Source of the DNA: Peteryoungia wuzhouensis
GTDB lineage: Bacteria; Pseudomonadota; Alphaproteobacteria; Rhizobiales; Rhizobiaceae
Direction of reading: 5' to 3'
NCBI RefSeq assembly: GCF_003205195.1
Contig: NZ_QJRY01000001.1
Coordinates: forward strand, 558,001 to 622,000
DNA length: 64,000 nucleotides
In this document: positions 10,062 to 18,727 of the stretch, one piece after another
Numbering within the stretch: position 1 is the stretch's first letter
Layout: each line of letters begins with the position of its first letter
Made by a program: the position numbers and the translations under genes
The notes under the pieces: generated by a model
Databases searched by the model: none
Told to the model about the DNA's origin: nothing
The model's input: the letters and a program-made list of their open reading frames with translations, nothing else

Positions 10062-10182
10062 TGATTGCCCCTCAACCGCCTGCCGGCACCTTCTCCCCGC
10101 TGGCGGGGAGAAGGACGAACCCGCCAAGGCCTGCAGTCCCCTCTCCCCGCTTGCGGGGAGAGGGGCAGGGTGAGGGGCATTC
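10062..10182. repeat. Rhizobial palindromic intergenic repeat, family A
   Basis: Two hairpin cores, CTTCTCCCCGC-TGG-CGGGGAGAAG (about 10090-10113) and CCTCTCCCCGC-TTG-CGGGGAGAGG (about 10140-10163), are flanked by GCCCCTCA (left) and TGAGGGGC (right), so the whole ~120-bp unit is an imperfect inverted repeat. Similar elements are very common between genes in rhizobia. It lies between the convergent doxX and hisG ends. Confidence 0.85.
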
Positions 10183-10192
10183 CAGATTGTGA

Positions 10193-10888
10193 TTAAAGCA
10201 CGCCGCGCACGGCCTCGACGATGCGGCCGATCATCGGATTACCCTCATGCTCCGGCTTCCGTGCCCGCACGAGGCAGGCTTCCGAGCGCAGGATCACGCC
10301 ATCCGACAACACCTTCAGGTGATTGGCCCTCAGCGTCGAGCCGGTCGAGGTGATGTCGACGATGATATCGGCCTGGCCGGCGGCGGGCGCCCCTTCGGTG
10401 GCTCCTAAGCTTTCGACGATGCGATAGAGCTGGATGCCGTGGCTGCCGGAGAAATGCTGCTGTGTCAGGCGCCAGTATTTGGTGGCAATCGCCAGGCGCC
10501 GGCCGTGGCGGGTGCGGAATTCGGCGGCGACGTCGCCGAGATCGGCCATGGTGTCGACATCGTACCAGATTTCGGGCACGGCCACGACGACATCGGCATG
10601 GCCGAAGCCGAGGCGGGCGGCGATCTCCACGCGGGCGTCCGCTTCCGCCAGCCCTTCGCGGATCAGGTCTTCGCCGGTCACGCCGAAATCGACCGTGCCA
10701 TTGCCGATCTCGCGCGAGATCTCGGAGGCAGAGAGATAGGCGATCTCGACATCGTCGAACCCTTCGACGCGGCCGCGATAGGAGCGGTCATTGCCGACGG
10801 CGACAATCTTCATGCCGGCACGCTCGAAGATGGCGGACGAATCGTCCTTCATGCGGCCCTTGGAGGGCAGACCGATGGTGATGGTCAC
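10193..10888 (-). CDS. hisG: ATP phosphoribosyltransferase, short form
   Basis: First enzyme of histidine synthesis: joins ATP and PRPP. 231 residues, the short HisG lacking the C-terminal regulatory domain; such forms need HisZ, which is encoded immediately upstream. Seen: the opening [11 protein letters not shown], the middle segment [16 protein letters not shown] and the PRPP loop region [19 protein letters not shown] (about residues 158-176). It starts with GTG at 10888, overlapping the hisZ stop by four bases (GTGA), showing translational coupling. Confidence 0.96.
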   Translation of the reverse strand: MTITIGLPSKGRMKDDSSAIFERAGMKIVAVGNDRSYRGRVEGFDDVEIAYLSASEISREIGNGTVDFGVTGEDLIREGLAEADARVEIAARLGFGHADVVVAVPEIWYDVDTMADLGDVAAEFRTRHGRRLAIATKYWRLTQQHFSGSHGIQLYRIVESLGATEGAPAAGQADIIVDITSTGSTLRANHLKVLSDGVILRSEACLVRARKPEHEGNPMIGRIVEAVRGVL

Positions 10889-12006
10889 GAGCCTGACCTC
10901 TCAGTTTCAATGCGGTCCAGCCAGAGCGAAAAACCGACGGCGGGAATATGGCTTTCGGCACCCAGCAGGGTCAGCAGCCGGTCGAAACGGCCGCCACCGG
11001 CGAGCACGGCGGGCTTACCCTCGACGACCACCTCAAAGACGAGGCCGGTGTAATAGTCGAGCGGACGACCGAAGGCGGCGCGGTAGGTGATGCGCGTGAG
11101 ATCGGTGCCGATATTGGCGAGCGCTGCGACGCGTTCGTCGAAACGGCTGAGTGCCGCCCCAAGCTTCAGGCCGGCGGCATCGGCGAAGCCGGCAAGCGCT
11201 GCGGAGGCATCGGCGAGCGGCAGTTCCAGCGAGAGGAATTCGCGCAGCAGCAGCAGGGCGGCACCATCAAGGCGGGTCTCGGAAAGTTCGAGCTTTTCCT
11301 TCAGGCGGCGGGCGATCTCGGCCGGCGTGCGGCTGGCATTGGTGAGATAGCCGGTTTCCTGCATGGTCGCATCGATATGGGCGATCAGCGCATCGTGATC
11401 GCCGCTTGCGAGCAGTGCCGACACCTGCGGATCGAGACCGGGGACCGGCGTCGGCGTGGCGAGCGTGCGTAGGAGCTGGTCGATCTGGACCGGATTGCCG
11501 AAGGCCTGGATGAGGCGCTTCTGCCAACCGGCGGGCAGGCCGAGTGCCTTGACGACCGCTTCGAAGACCGACTGGTCGCCGAGGGTCACGGCAAGCGGCT
11601 TCGTCGGCAGCAGGCGGGTGAGGATCGCCATGCTGTCGGCAACCGCGCGGGCGTCCGACGCGGCAATCGCGATGTCGCCCAAATCCTCGATGCCGGCCTG
11701 ATAAAATTCCTGCGGGCCTTCGCGACGCTGGCGGAAGACTTCGCCGAGATAGGCATAACGCTTCGGCGTGCCGGTCGCGGTCTCGATATGGCGCAGGCAG
11801 ACGGGAATGGTGAATTCTGGACGCAGGCACAAGCTTTCGCCGCGCTCGTTTTCTGTGAGGAAGATGCGTCGGCGCAGGTCTTCACCCGCCATGTCGAGGA
11901 AGGGGGCAGCCGGCTGAATCACGGGTGTATCGACGCGGGTCGTGCCGCGCGAGGTGAATTCCTGCAGGATGGTGCCGGCGAAATCGGGCATGTCGGTCAG
12001 GGGCAT
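10885..12006 (-). CDS. hisZ: ATP phosphoribosyltransferase regulatory subunit HisZ
   Basis: 373 residues, a paralogue of the histidyl-tRNA synthetase catalytic core that has no aminoacylation role but forms a hetero-octamer with short HisG and carries histidine feedback control. Class II-like motifs are visible: motif 2 region [17 protein letters not shown] and motif 3-like [17 protein letters not shown]. No anticodon-binding domain follows. Start at 12006 (MPLTDMPDF); TTG/ATG further upstream is unlikely. Its true HisRS counterpart, hisS, is 0.5 kb upstream on the same strand. Confidence 0.93.
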   Translation of the reverse strand: MPLTDMPDFAGTILQEFTSRGTTRVDTPVIQPAAPFLDMAGEDLRRRIFLTENERGESLCLRPEFTIPVCLRHIETATGTPKRYAYLGEVFRQRREGPQEFYQAGIEDLGDIAIAASDARAVADSMAILTRLLPTKPLAVTLGDQSVFEAVVKALGLPAGWQKRLIQAFGNPVQIDQLLRTLATPTPVPGLDPQVSALLASGDHDALIAHIDATMQETGYLTNASRTPAEIARRLKEKLELSETRLDGAALLLLREFLSLELPLADASAALAGFADAAGLKLGAALSRFDERVAALANIGTDLTRITYRAAFGRPLDYYTGLVFEVVVEGKPAVLAGGGRFDRLLTLLGAESHIPAVGFSLWLDRIETERSGS

Positions 12007-12029
12007 GTTACACCACAATCAAAGGAATA

Positions 12030-12152
12030 CCCCCCTCTGTCACTTCGTGACATCTCCCCCTCAAGGGGGGAGATCAGAGGGAGTTCGCGGCGTCTGCCGT
12101 CCATCGATCTCCCCCCTTGAGGGGGAGATGCCCGGCAGGGCAGAGGGGGGCA
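12030..12152. repeat. Rhizobial palindromic intergenic repeat, family B (copy 1)
   Basis: Left arm CCCCCTCTGTCACTTCGTGAC then ATCTCCCCCTCAAGGGGGGAGAT (about 12031-12074); right arm is the inverse, ending ...GGGGGAGATGCCCGGCAGGGCAGAGGGGGG (to about 12150). Each arm contains its own small hairpin (GTCACTTCGTGAC on the left, GCCCGGCAGGGC on the right). The same architecture recurs at 24680-24893. It separates hisZ from the VOC gene and may form a large cruciform. Confidence 0.88.
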
Positions 12153-12183
12153 AAGGCTCGGCATTACATCAACCATGCTTCAT

Positions 12184-12549
12184 TCAACCAACTGTCTGCA
12201 TCAGTTCGATCCGATTACCAAAGGGGTCATAGACATATCGTCTTTCAAACCCCTCCAACGACTCGTCAGATACGACCTCATAACCTGCAGCTTCAATCCT
12301 TGCGGTCAGCTCCGCGAGATCGTCAACGAGCAAAGCCGGATGAGCCTTGCGAGCCGCGCGAAAATCCTGTTCCACCCCTAGATGGATCCGCAGTGCCCCC
12401 AGCTCAAACCAGCAGCCACCACGGCGCGCCAGATTGTCCGGCTTTTGCACTTCGACCAGTCCCAACACTTCACCATAGAAGCCACGCGCCCGGTCTTCAC
12501 CACCCAATGGCATCGCCAACTGAACATGGTGAAGCGCCAAAAGGGCCAT
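12184..12549 (-). CDS. VOC (glyoxalase-like) family protein
   Basis: 121 residues; a single vicinal-oxygen-chelate unit with two beta-alpha-beta-beta-beta modules. Seen: HHVQLAMPLGGEDRARGFYGEVLGL at the N-terminus and YVYDPFGNRIELMQ at the C-terminus, where the Glu is the usual second metal ligand. Substrate unknown (family includes glyoxalase I, dioxygenases and resistance proteins). It abuts hisS directly (hisS stop at 12550, VOC ATG at 12549), so both are probably one transcript. Confidence 0.88.
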   Translation of the reverse strand: MALLALHHVQLAMPLGGEDRARGFYGEVLGLVEVQKPDNLARRGGCWFELGALRIHLGVEQDFRAARKAHPALLVDDLAELTARIEAAGYEVVSDESLEGFERRYVYDPFGNRIELMQTVG

Positions 12550-14121
12550 TTACTCACCCTTCGCCCGACGACGATCTTCCGCCTGGGCGGCCAGGATCTC
12601 CTTGACCTTGGCCACCAGCTCGGCCTCGGCCACGACTTCCTGCGCGACGCGGGCCTCGCGCCATTCGGCATTGTCGGTGATCTCACCCGACAGGCGCTTG
12701 CCCTCAATCAGGTCCTTGATCTGCACGACGCCCTGCGCCCGTTCGTCGCCGCCCTGGATGATGGCGATCGGGGCGCCACGGCGGTCGGCATATTTCAGCT
12801 GGTTGCCGAACTTCTTCCAGTTGCCCTGGTACATTTCGGCGCGGATGCCAGCGTTGCGCAGATCCTGCGTGAACTTCTGGTAACGGCCCATGCTCTCGAC
12901 ATCGCCATCCATGACGGTGACGAGGACCGGACCTTGCACTTCGTCCTGGCCGAGCTTGCCGAGGTTCTTCAAGGCCGTCATCAGGCGCGAGACGCCGATG
13001 GAGAAGCCCGTGGCAGGAACCGGCTGGCCCATGAAGCGCGAGACGAGGCCATCATAACGACCACCGCCGCCGACCGAGCCGAAGACGACCTTCTCGCCCT
13101 TTTCATTGGTGACGTCGAAGGTGAGTTCGGCTTCGTAGACCATACCAGTGTAGTATTCGAGTCCGCGGACGACAGACGTATCGATGAGAATGCGATCAGG
13201 TCCATAACCGGCAGCCGCCACCAGCGTTCCGAGGGCGAGTAGCTCGTCAACACCGTTCAGGTATGTCTCGTTTTGCTTCTCTCCGCCGAGGAGACCTTGG
13301 AATGGGAGCATCATCTGCTGCCGGACGGCTTCGGCTGTTTGCCTTTGTCTGGTCGATGCTCCGTCATTCGTTTTCAAAAACAAATCTGCAATGAAGTTTA
13401 TGTGCGTTGTTTTGAGCCCGGCACCCTTAGTAAAGTCGCCCGACTCATCCTTGCGACCTTCACCGAGCAGCAGACGCACGCCGTCGGTACCGAACTTGTC
13501 GAATTTGTCGATTGCCCGCAGCACCGTGAGCCGACGCCCGGCATTCTCCTCGCCGCCGAGGCCGATGGCCTCCATGACGCCGTCCAGAACCTTGCGGTTG
13601 TTGACCCGGATGACATAGTCGCCGCGCTTGATGCCGAGGGCTTCCAGCGTGTCGGCCATCATCATGCACATTTCGGCGTCGGACTGGACGCCCGGCGCGC
13701 CGACGGTGTCGGCATCGAACTGCATGAACTGGCGGAACCGGCCCGGACCCGGCTTCTCGTTGCGGAAGACGTAGCCGGCGCGATAGGTGCGGAAGGGCAG
13801 CTGGATTTCCTGGAAGTTTTCCGCGACATGACGGGCCATGGGGGCGGTCAGGTCGTAGCGCAGCGACATCCACTGCTCGTCATCGTCCTGCAGCGAGAAG
13901 ACGCCTTCGTTCGGGCGGTCGCTGTCGGGCAGGAATTTTCCGAGCGCGTCGGTGTATTCGAAGAGCGGCGTCTCGATCGGATCGAAGCCGTAGCGCTCAT
14001 AGACCTCGCGGATGGTCTCCATCATCTGGTTGGCGGCACGGATATCGGCAGCCTCGCGATCGACGAAGCCGCGCGGCAGGCGGGCCTTCAGCTTCTGGGG
14101 CTTCTTGTTCTTATCGCTCAT
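12550..14121 (-). CDS. hisS: Histidyl-tRNA synthetase
   Basis: Charges tRNA-His. 523 residues with class II motifs: motif 1 region [13 protein letters not shown], motif 2 [17 protein letters not shown] followed by [23 protein letters not shown], and the histidine A region [13 protein letters not shown]. The C-terminal anticodon-binding domain ends in a basic tail. In many alphaproteobacteria HisRS is a divergent type that recognises a tRNA-His without the extra G-1; this one is long and has an insert of the alphaproteobacterial kind, but I cannot confirm the type without alignment. Groups with hisG-hisZ. Confidence 0.95.
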   Translation of the reverse strand: MSDKNKKPQKLKARLPRGFVDREAADIRAANQMMETIREVYERYGFDPIETPLFEYTDALGKFLPDSDRPNEGVFSLQDDDEQWMSLRYDLTAPMARHVAENFQEIQLPFRTYRAGYVFRNEKPGPGRFRQFMQFDADTVGAPGVQSDAEMCMMMADTLEALGIKRGDYVIRVNNRKVLDGVMEAIGLGGEENAGRRLTVLRAIDKFDKFGTDGVRLLLGEGRKDESGDFTKGAGLKTTHINFIADLFLKTNDGASTRQRQTAEAVRQQMMLPFQGLLGGEKQNETYLNGVDELLALGTLVAAAGYGPDRILIDTSVVRGLEYYTGMVYEAELTFDVTNEKGEKVVFGSVGGGGRYDGLVSRFMGQPVPATGFSIGVSRLMTALKNLGKLGQDEVQGPVLVTVMDGDVESMGRYQKFTQDLRNAGIRAEMYQGNWKKFGNQLKYADRRGAPIAIIQGGDERAQGVVQIKDLIEGKRLSGEITDNAEWREARVAQEVVAEAELVAKVKEILAAQAEDRRRAKGE

Positions 14122-14274
14122 GTTGACAACCGGAATTTCGTTTCAAAAAGGTGCCGGTGTCTTAGAGGATCAAGGATTTGGCGGCAAGGGCGAAGGCGGG
14201 TGGGGGCGAGGCCGGATGCTGGAAAATGGGCGGGTGCGGTGGTATGTTTGCACGCGAAACCAGAGGTTGGACCG

Positions 14275-14502
14275 ATGAACAAGCGCGTCACGCTCGATAT
14301 GCCGGAAGAAATGCATCAGTTGATCGTCGAATATGCGTCGGAGGCGGGTGCGGAGCCGGATGATTATCTGCGCCAGATGATTCAGCGCGAACTTGAAAAT
14401 CTCCAGGACCTCGCCGCCGCTGATGAGGCCATGAAGCGAATACAGAGCGGAGAGGACAAGGTCGTCAGTTCCGAGGAGTTCTGGCGTGGCCTGGACGATT
14501 GA
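14275..14502 (+). CDS. RelB-type antitoxin, putative
   Basis: 75 residues. The N-terminus MNKRVTLDMPEEMHQLI looks like a ribbon-helix-helix DNA-binding segment; the acidic C-terminus (about residues 50-75) would wrap the toxin. It overlaps the next gene by 17 bases, the typical antitoxin-first arrangement. Likely represses its own promoter. The start at 14275 is clear, even though the frame stays open for a long way upstream opposite hisS. Confidence 0.82.
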   Translation: MNKRVTLDMPEEMHQLIVEYASEAGAEPDDYLRQMIQRELENLQDLAAADEAMKRIQSGEDKVVSSEEFWRGLDD

Positions 14503-14755
14503 GTATCGGCAGTCCGTTCAAAAAACGATCAAGAAACTCGACCCCGTCGTTCGCCGACGCATCAAGCAGCTTCTGGAAGAGCGGCTTGCCAAACACGATA
14601 ATCCCAGAAGCCTTGGCGATCCTCTTCATGGCAGCAAGCTTGGTGCCTATTGGCGCTACACAGTTGGCGACTACCGCATCATCTGCGATATCCAGGACGG
14701 CAAACTCGTGGTGCTCGTGGTCGAGATCGGCCATCGCAGCTCCGTCTATCGGTAA
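14486..14755 (+). CDS. RelE/ParE-family toxin
   Basis: 89 residues, length and pattern of the RelE superfamily: WTIEYRQSVQKTIKKLD at the start, the helix with RRRIKQLLEERL and the core strands YWRYTVGDYRIICDI...VLVVEIGHRSSVYR. The RelE-like GDYRII and HRSSVY segments are the catalytic or structural core in mRNA-cleaving members. GTG start at 14486 with GAGGAG seven bases upstream. Together with the antitoxin it forms a type II toxin-antitoxin pair. Whether it cleaves mRNA on the ribosome (RelE) or targets gyrase (ParE) is not shown; the look is closer to RelE. Confidence 0.88.
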   Translation: MAWTIEYRQSVQKTIKKLDPVVRRRIKQLLEERLAKHDNPRSLGDPLHGSKLGAYWRYTVGDYRIICDIQDGKLVVLVVEIGHRSSVYR

Positions 14756-14758
14756 GAC

Positions 14759-15505
14759 ATGATCCTCGAAGCCCTGAATTATGCCGCGACGTGGCCGCTC
14801 ACTTCTGCCGCGCACCGCCCCTTCATCCGCTCCTCCGTCAATCTCTGGGCGCGCGCCAATCGCTGCCGCACGGCCTGGGCCGAACATGAACGGCAGACGA
14901 AGGCGGCCATTCTGAAGGCGGCAGAGCAATGCCGGCAGCGGCGGACGGTGGTGGTGCTCGGTTCGGGGCTGCTGCGGGACGTGCCGATCACGGAACTCTC
15001 TCGGCTGTTCGATACGGTGGTGCTGGTTGATCTCGTGCATCTGGCCAGCGTCCGAGGCTGGCTGAAGCTCAAGGGCCTGAAGAACATCCGGCTGATCGAG
15101 CGGGATCTTTCGGGGCTGGATGCGCTGCTTGCTGGCGAGGTTTTGGAGCCGCTCTCCTTTCTGCGGCAGGTGCCCTATCTCGATCTCGTGGTCTCGGCCA
15201 ATCTCCTGTCGCAGATCGGCATTGGCGTGGCGCGGCGGCTCGGTGGGCAATCCGAAGACAGCGACAGGGTCCGCCAAGCGATCGCAGCACATGTCGAGGG
15301 ACTGGCGCAGGTTCCAGCTGCCACCTGCCTCGTCACCGATATCAGCTATACGGTGATCGACCGTGGCGGTCTTCGGCACGAGACGGTGGACCTCATGCAT
15401 GGCGTCGATCTCGGCACACCCTCGGCCCGATGGGACTGGCCGGTCATTCCCTTCGGTGAAGAGAGCCGCGACTACCAGATCGTGCATCACGTGATCGCGC
15501 GTTGA
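14759..15505 (+). CDS. Hypothetical protein with Rossmann-like (SAM-binding type) core
   Basis: 248 residues, conserved in appearance but not a named family to me. A nucleotide-binding-like beta-alpha unit is visible: RTVVVLGSGLLRDVPI (about residues 61-76) followed by DTVVLVDLVHLAS, reminiscent of class I SAM-dependent methyltransferases. Starts three bases after the toxin stop, so it may be transcribed with the toxin-antitoxin pair. Substrate and reaction unknown. Confidence 0.8.
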   Translation: MILEALNYAATWPLTSAAHRPFIRSSVNLWARANRCRTAWAEHERQTKAAILKAAEQCRQRRTVVVLGSGLLRDVPITELSRLFDTVVLVDLVHLASVRGWLKLKGLKNIRLIERDLSGLDALLAGEVLEPLSFLRQVPYLDLVVSANLLSQIGIGVARRLGGQSEDSDRVRQAIAAHVEGLAQVPAATCLVTDISYTVIDRGGLRHETVDLMHGVDLGTPSARWDWPVIPFGEESRDYQIVHHVIAR

Positions 15506-15558
15506 GACCGAGGCTGCCAGCCTTGCTTTCGTCGAAATGGCGGACCATCTTTTGCGGC

Positions 15559-15951
15559 ATGAAATCACTCGTCCGCCTCCTGCTGCTCGTCGCGGCGCTC
15601 AGCTATGGTGCCATGCCCATGACCGGCATGCCGGCCATGGCGATGCCTGTGGCGTTTGAGACGGATCATGCGGGCGATGAGCAAAAGCCGATCTCGGCTG
15701 CACAGGGGATGGCAAGCATCGATTGCCCGCATTCCGGCGGCGAGATGGCCCCTGCTGATCCGGGCGACGGCGCCGATCATGCTTCCAAACCGATGACGAA
15801 CAGCGGGCATTGCGCCGCCTGCCTGACGCTGCCTGCCAGCCCTCTTCTGCGCGACAGCGGAAAACCTGCCCGTGCAGCGGAGGCCGCATCGGCTGCACCC
15901 CGGCTCGTCTCCACCTTTTCCGCTCCGCTGACACCCCCTCCCCGCGCCTGA
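15559..15951 (+). CDS. Secreted His/Met/Cys-rich protein, putative metal-binding
   Basis: 130 residues with a hydrophobic signal peptide (residues 1-28, ends around AMA) and then Met/His/Cys-rich sequence: MPMTGMPAMAMP, CPHSGGEM and SGHCAACLTLPA. The HCxxC motif resembles DUF2946/CopL-type copper-associated proteins. It lies 67 bases upstream of a DUF305 gene, another family associated with copper. I infer a periplasmic copper or other soft-metal role. The ATG at 15559 is preferred because the signal peptide starts there. Confidence 0.6.
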   Translation: MKSLVRLLLLVAALSYGAMPMTGMPAMAMPVAFETDHAGDEQKPISAAQGMASIDCPHSGGEMAPADPGDGADHASKPMTNSGHCAACLTLPASPLLRDSGKPARAAEAASAAPRLVSTFSAPLTPPPRA

Positions 15952-16018
15952 TCGGATGAAACCGCACGGCCCTTCGGGCTTGCGCATTGCCATCACAGAT
16001 CAACACAGGAGAACTCAC

Positions 16019-16402
16019 ATGCTGAAAACCATTCTCGTTGCGGCGTCGCTTACGGCCGTATTGTCCACGTCCGCCGTTCTCGCCCAGGACAACACCATGC
16101 ATCAGGGACACGACATGTCTTCCATGGGCCAGGGCATGATGGACGACAGCCCCTCGTCCAAGGCCTTCCAGGAGGCCAACGAAAAGATGCACAAGGACAT
16201 GGCCGTTCCGCTCACCGGCAATGCCGATGTCGACTTCGTGCGCGGCATGATCCCGCATCATCAGGGCGCGATCGACATGGCGAAGATCGTGCTCGAACAC
16301 GGCAAGGATCCCGAAATCCGCAAGCTCGCGGAAGAGGTGATCAAGGCCCAGGAAGGCGAGATTGCCATGATGAAGGACTGGCTGAGCAAGAACGGCCAGT
16401 AA
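16019..16402 (+). CDS. DUF305 family periplasmic protein
   Basis: 127 residues with signal peptide (about 1-22, cleavage near VLAQ). It has a Met/His-rich N-terminal linker (MHQGHDMSSMGQGMM) and the DUF305 core with FVRGMIPHHQGAIDMAKIVL, whose HHQGAIDMA is the ferritin-like metal-binding signature. Many family members are in copper- or silver-resistance loci. Probably part of the same unit as the previous gene. Confidence 0.88.
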   Translation: MLKTILVAASLTAVLSTSAVLAQDNTMHQGHDMSSMGQGMMDDSPSSKAFQEANEKMHKDMAVPLTGNADVDFVRGMIPHHQGAIDMAKIVLEHGKDPEIRKLAEEVIKAQEGEIAMMKDWLSKNGQ

Positions 16403-16422
16403 GCAAGCCTTCAAGAACCTGC

Positions 16423-16450
16423 AATGGCGCCAAACGGCGCCATTGCTTTG
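16423..16450 (+). terminator. Rho-independent-like terminator after DUF305 gene
   Basis: Perfect stem AATGGCGCC/GGCGCCATT with loop AAAC, 20 bases after the DUF305 stop. The following T-tract is weak (TGCTTTG). Confidence 0.7.
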
Positions 16451-16498
16451 CCCTGCGGAGAGATTAGTCTCACGCGTCCTGACCGAAAAGGAGGCGTC

Positions 16499-17206
16499 AT
16501 GTCCAACCGCCCTGTCTCCGTCATCGGCTTTGATGCCGACGACACGCTCTGGCAGAACGAGCAGTATTACAAGCTGACCGAAAGCCATTTCCGCAGCCTG
16601 CTCTCCGCATATGCCGAAGGCGATCACGTGTCGGAGCGCCTGCTCGAGGCGGAAAAGCGCAACCTCGCCCATTACGGTTTCGGCATCAAAGGTTTTACCC
16701 TGTCAATGATCGAGACTGCCTTGGAGATCACCGAAGGGCGTGCGCCGTCTTCCGTGATTTCAGAGATCCTGGCGATCGGTCGCGATCTGCTCGGACACCC
16801 CGTCGAATGTCTGCCGCATGCCCGCGATGCCCTGGAGGCGCTGGCGGGCAAATATTTCCTGGTGATGATCACCAAGGGCGATCTCTTCGATCAGGAGCGG
16901 AAGCTCGCACAATCCGGGCTCGGTGACTATTTCGATGCGGTCGAGATCGTCTCGGACAAGACCGCCACCACCTATCGGCGGATTTTCGGCAAACATGGCG
17001 AGGGGCCGGAGCGGTCGATGATGATCGGCAATTCGCTGAAGTCCGACATCGTGCCGGCGATCGCCGCCGGGGCCTGGGGCGTGTTCGTGCCACATGAACT
17101 GACCTGGGTGCTGGAGCATGTCGACAAGCCGACCGAGGCGCCTCGGTTTTGCGAGATCCCCGATCTCGGACATGTGCCCGACCTCGTCGCCAATCTGAAG
17201 GGCTGA
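16499..17206 (+). CDS. HAD superfamily hydrolase, haloacid dehalogenase-like
   Basis: 235 residues. Motif I FDADDTLWQNEQYY (around residue 11) gives the nucleophilic Asp pair; motif III-like Lys and motif IV appear in SMMIGNSLKSDIVPAIAAG (around residue 175). A helical cap lies between motif I and II, placing it in subfamily I. It is a cytosolic phosphatase or dehalogenase of unknown substrate. AAAGGAGG lies four bases upstream of the ATG. It is followed after seven bases by a Tag-like gene, probably one transcript. Confidence 0.87.
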   Translation: MSNRPVSVIGFDADDTLWQNEQYYKLTESHFRSLLSAYAEGDHVSERLLEAEKRNLAHYGFGIKGFTLSMIETALEITEGRAPSSVISEILAIGRDLLGHPVECLPHARDALEALAGKYFLVMITKGDLFDQERKLAQSGLGDYFDAVEIVSDKTATTYRRIFGKHGEGPERSMMIGNSLKSDIVPAIAAGAWGVFVPHELTWVLEHVDKPTEAPRFCEIPDLGHVPDLVANLKG

Positions 17207-17213
17207 AGACCCC

Positions 17214-17879
17214 ATGCGCAATTTCGACGAGATCTACCAACTCGCCGTGGCCCGCAAGGGCGAAGCGGGCGTTCTGGAAAGCCTCCTTCATCCGAAGTCA
17301 CAGGCCGAAATCGCTGACATGCCGGACGACCGGTTCCTGGCGCTGATGACCAAATGCATCTTTCAGTCCGGGTTCAACTGGAAGGTCGTCGAGGCGATGT
17401 GGCCCGGTTTCGAGGCGGCCTTCGAGGGCTTCGATATCGGGCGTTGCGCCATGCTGCACGACGAGGATTTCGGGCGACTGGTCTCCGATGTCAGGATCGT
17501 TCGGCATGGACCGAAGATCCGGGCCGTGCAGGAAAATGCGGTTTTCCTGTCGGACATCGCCCGCGAGCATGGCAGTGCCGGCGCCTTCTTCGCCGGCTGG
17601 CCGACGGAGAATTACGTCGGTTTGCTCGATCTCCTGCAGAAGAGAGGATCGCGGCTCGGCGGCAATACCGGGCAATATTTCCTGCGATTTTCCGGCATCG
17701 ACAGCTTCATCCTGTCGCACAGCGTGGTGAACCGGCTGATCGCCGAGGGCATCGTGACCAAGGCGCCGACCTCGGCGAAAGACAAGGCTGCGGTGCAGGC
17801 GGCGTTCAACACGTGGCGGGAGCAATCTGGCCGGTCACTCACGGAGATCAGCCGCATTCTCGCTGTCAGCATCGACTGA
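17214..17879 (+). CDS. Tag-like DNA glycosylase homologue lacking the zinc site
   Basis: 221 residues of the 3-methyladenine DNA glycosylase I (COG2818) superfamily. Alignment by eye with the canonical Tag next door: the KCIFQSGFNWKVV segment matches LEGFQSGLSWLTI, and RIVRHGPKIRAVQENA matches GIIRHRGKIVSTINNA. The zinc ligands of Tag (Cys/His near the N-terminus and HxxxC near the C-terminus) are absent, and the Glu of the substrate pocket is replaced by Cys. It may act on another base lesion or be a non-catalytic DNA-binding relative. It converges on tag with a three-base gap. Confidence 0.82.
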   Translation: MRNFDEIYQLAVARKGEAGVLESLLHPKSQAEIADMPDDRFLALMTKCIFQSGFNWKVVEAMWPGFEAAFEGFDIGRCAMLHDEDFGRLVSDVRIVRHGPKIRAVQENAVFLSDIAREHGSAGAFFAGWPTENYVGLLDLLQKRGSRLGGNTGQYFLRFSGIDSFILSHSVVNRLIAEGIVTKAPTSAKDKAAVQAAFNTWREQSGRSLTEISRILAVSID

Positions 17880-17882
17880 GGC

Positions 17883-18518
17883 TCAGGGACGCACGAGCCG
17901 TGCCCTCAGCTCTTCATTGCGGGCACGGCAGCAGCATCCCTCGATGTGGTCGTTGACCAACCCCATGGCCTGCATGAAGGCATAGACCGTGGTCGGGCCA
18001 ACGAAGGTCCAGCCGCGCTTCTTCAGATCTTTCGACAGGCGCACCGAGGTGGGCGAGGTCGGGTTGGCCTTGAGCGTAGCGTAGTCCATGCGGGCCGGGC
18101 GTTCGGCGGTTTCGGGTTCGTAACTCCAGAAGTAACGAGAGAGCGATCCGAACTCCGCCTGCAGGTCGATCGCGCGGCGGGCGTTGTTGATGGTCGAGAC
18201 GATCTTGCCGCGATGGCGGATGATGCCGGCGTCAGCCAGACACCGGGCGATCTCCTCGTCGCCGAAGCGGGCGACCTGATGGAAGTCGAAGCCGGCGAAG
18301 GCCGCGCGGAAGTTTTCGCGTTTCCTGAGGATGGTCAGCCAGGAAAGGCCGGACTGGAAACCTTCGAGGCAGATCTTCTCGAACAGCCTGACATCGTCGG
18401 TGACGGGCTTTCCCCATTCCTCGTCGTGATAGAGGCGATAGTCTTCCAGCCCACCGTGCCAGAAGCAGCGATCCAGGCCGTCTTCTCCCCGGATCAGGCC
18501 TTCCGCGATCATGTCCAT
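17883..18518 (-). CDS. tag: DNA-3-methyladenine glycosylase I
   Basis: 211 residues. Removes 3-methyladenine from alkylated DNA. Zinc ligands are present: RCFWH with the Cys near residue 18 and the YHDEEWG His near residue 30, plus the C-terminal NDHIEGCCC (His and Cys four apart). The substrate pocket segment CLEGFQSGLSWLTILRKRE and the PTTVYAFMQAMGLVNDH end are typical. Convergent with the Tag-like gene at 17214-17879. Confidence 0.95.
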   Translation of the reverse strand: MDMIAEGLIRGEDGLDRCFWHGGLEDYRLYHDEEWGKPVTDDVRLFEKICLEGFQSGLSWLTILRKRENFRAAFAGFDFHQVARFGDEEIARCLADAGIIRHRGKIVSTINNARRAIDLQAEFGSLSRYFWSYEPETAERPARMDYATLKANPTSPTSVRLSKDLKKRGWTFVGPTTVYAFMQAMGLVNDHIEGCCCRARNEELRARLVRP

Positions 18519-18727
18519 ACGATTCTCTCCCGATGCGGACAGGCGTTTACCATTTGTTCACGATTTTTCCAAACCAGATGCTAACCCTGACAGAAGGTTT
18601 ACGGCATCCATCGCATTTTCATGAACGGGTCTTTACCAATTGGCGGCGCACGCTCTGGCACGATCCTGGTGAACCCGGCCGGCTTTTCGCCCGCCGCCGC
18701 CTTCGGCCCCATGTTGCGAGTTGTCCG

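Noticed and set aside
12030..12152. Insertion sequence ends or attachment site for the inverted repeat
   Set aside because: No transposase, no target duplication; a second copy with a different centre shows it is a palindromic repeat family.
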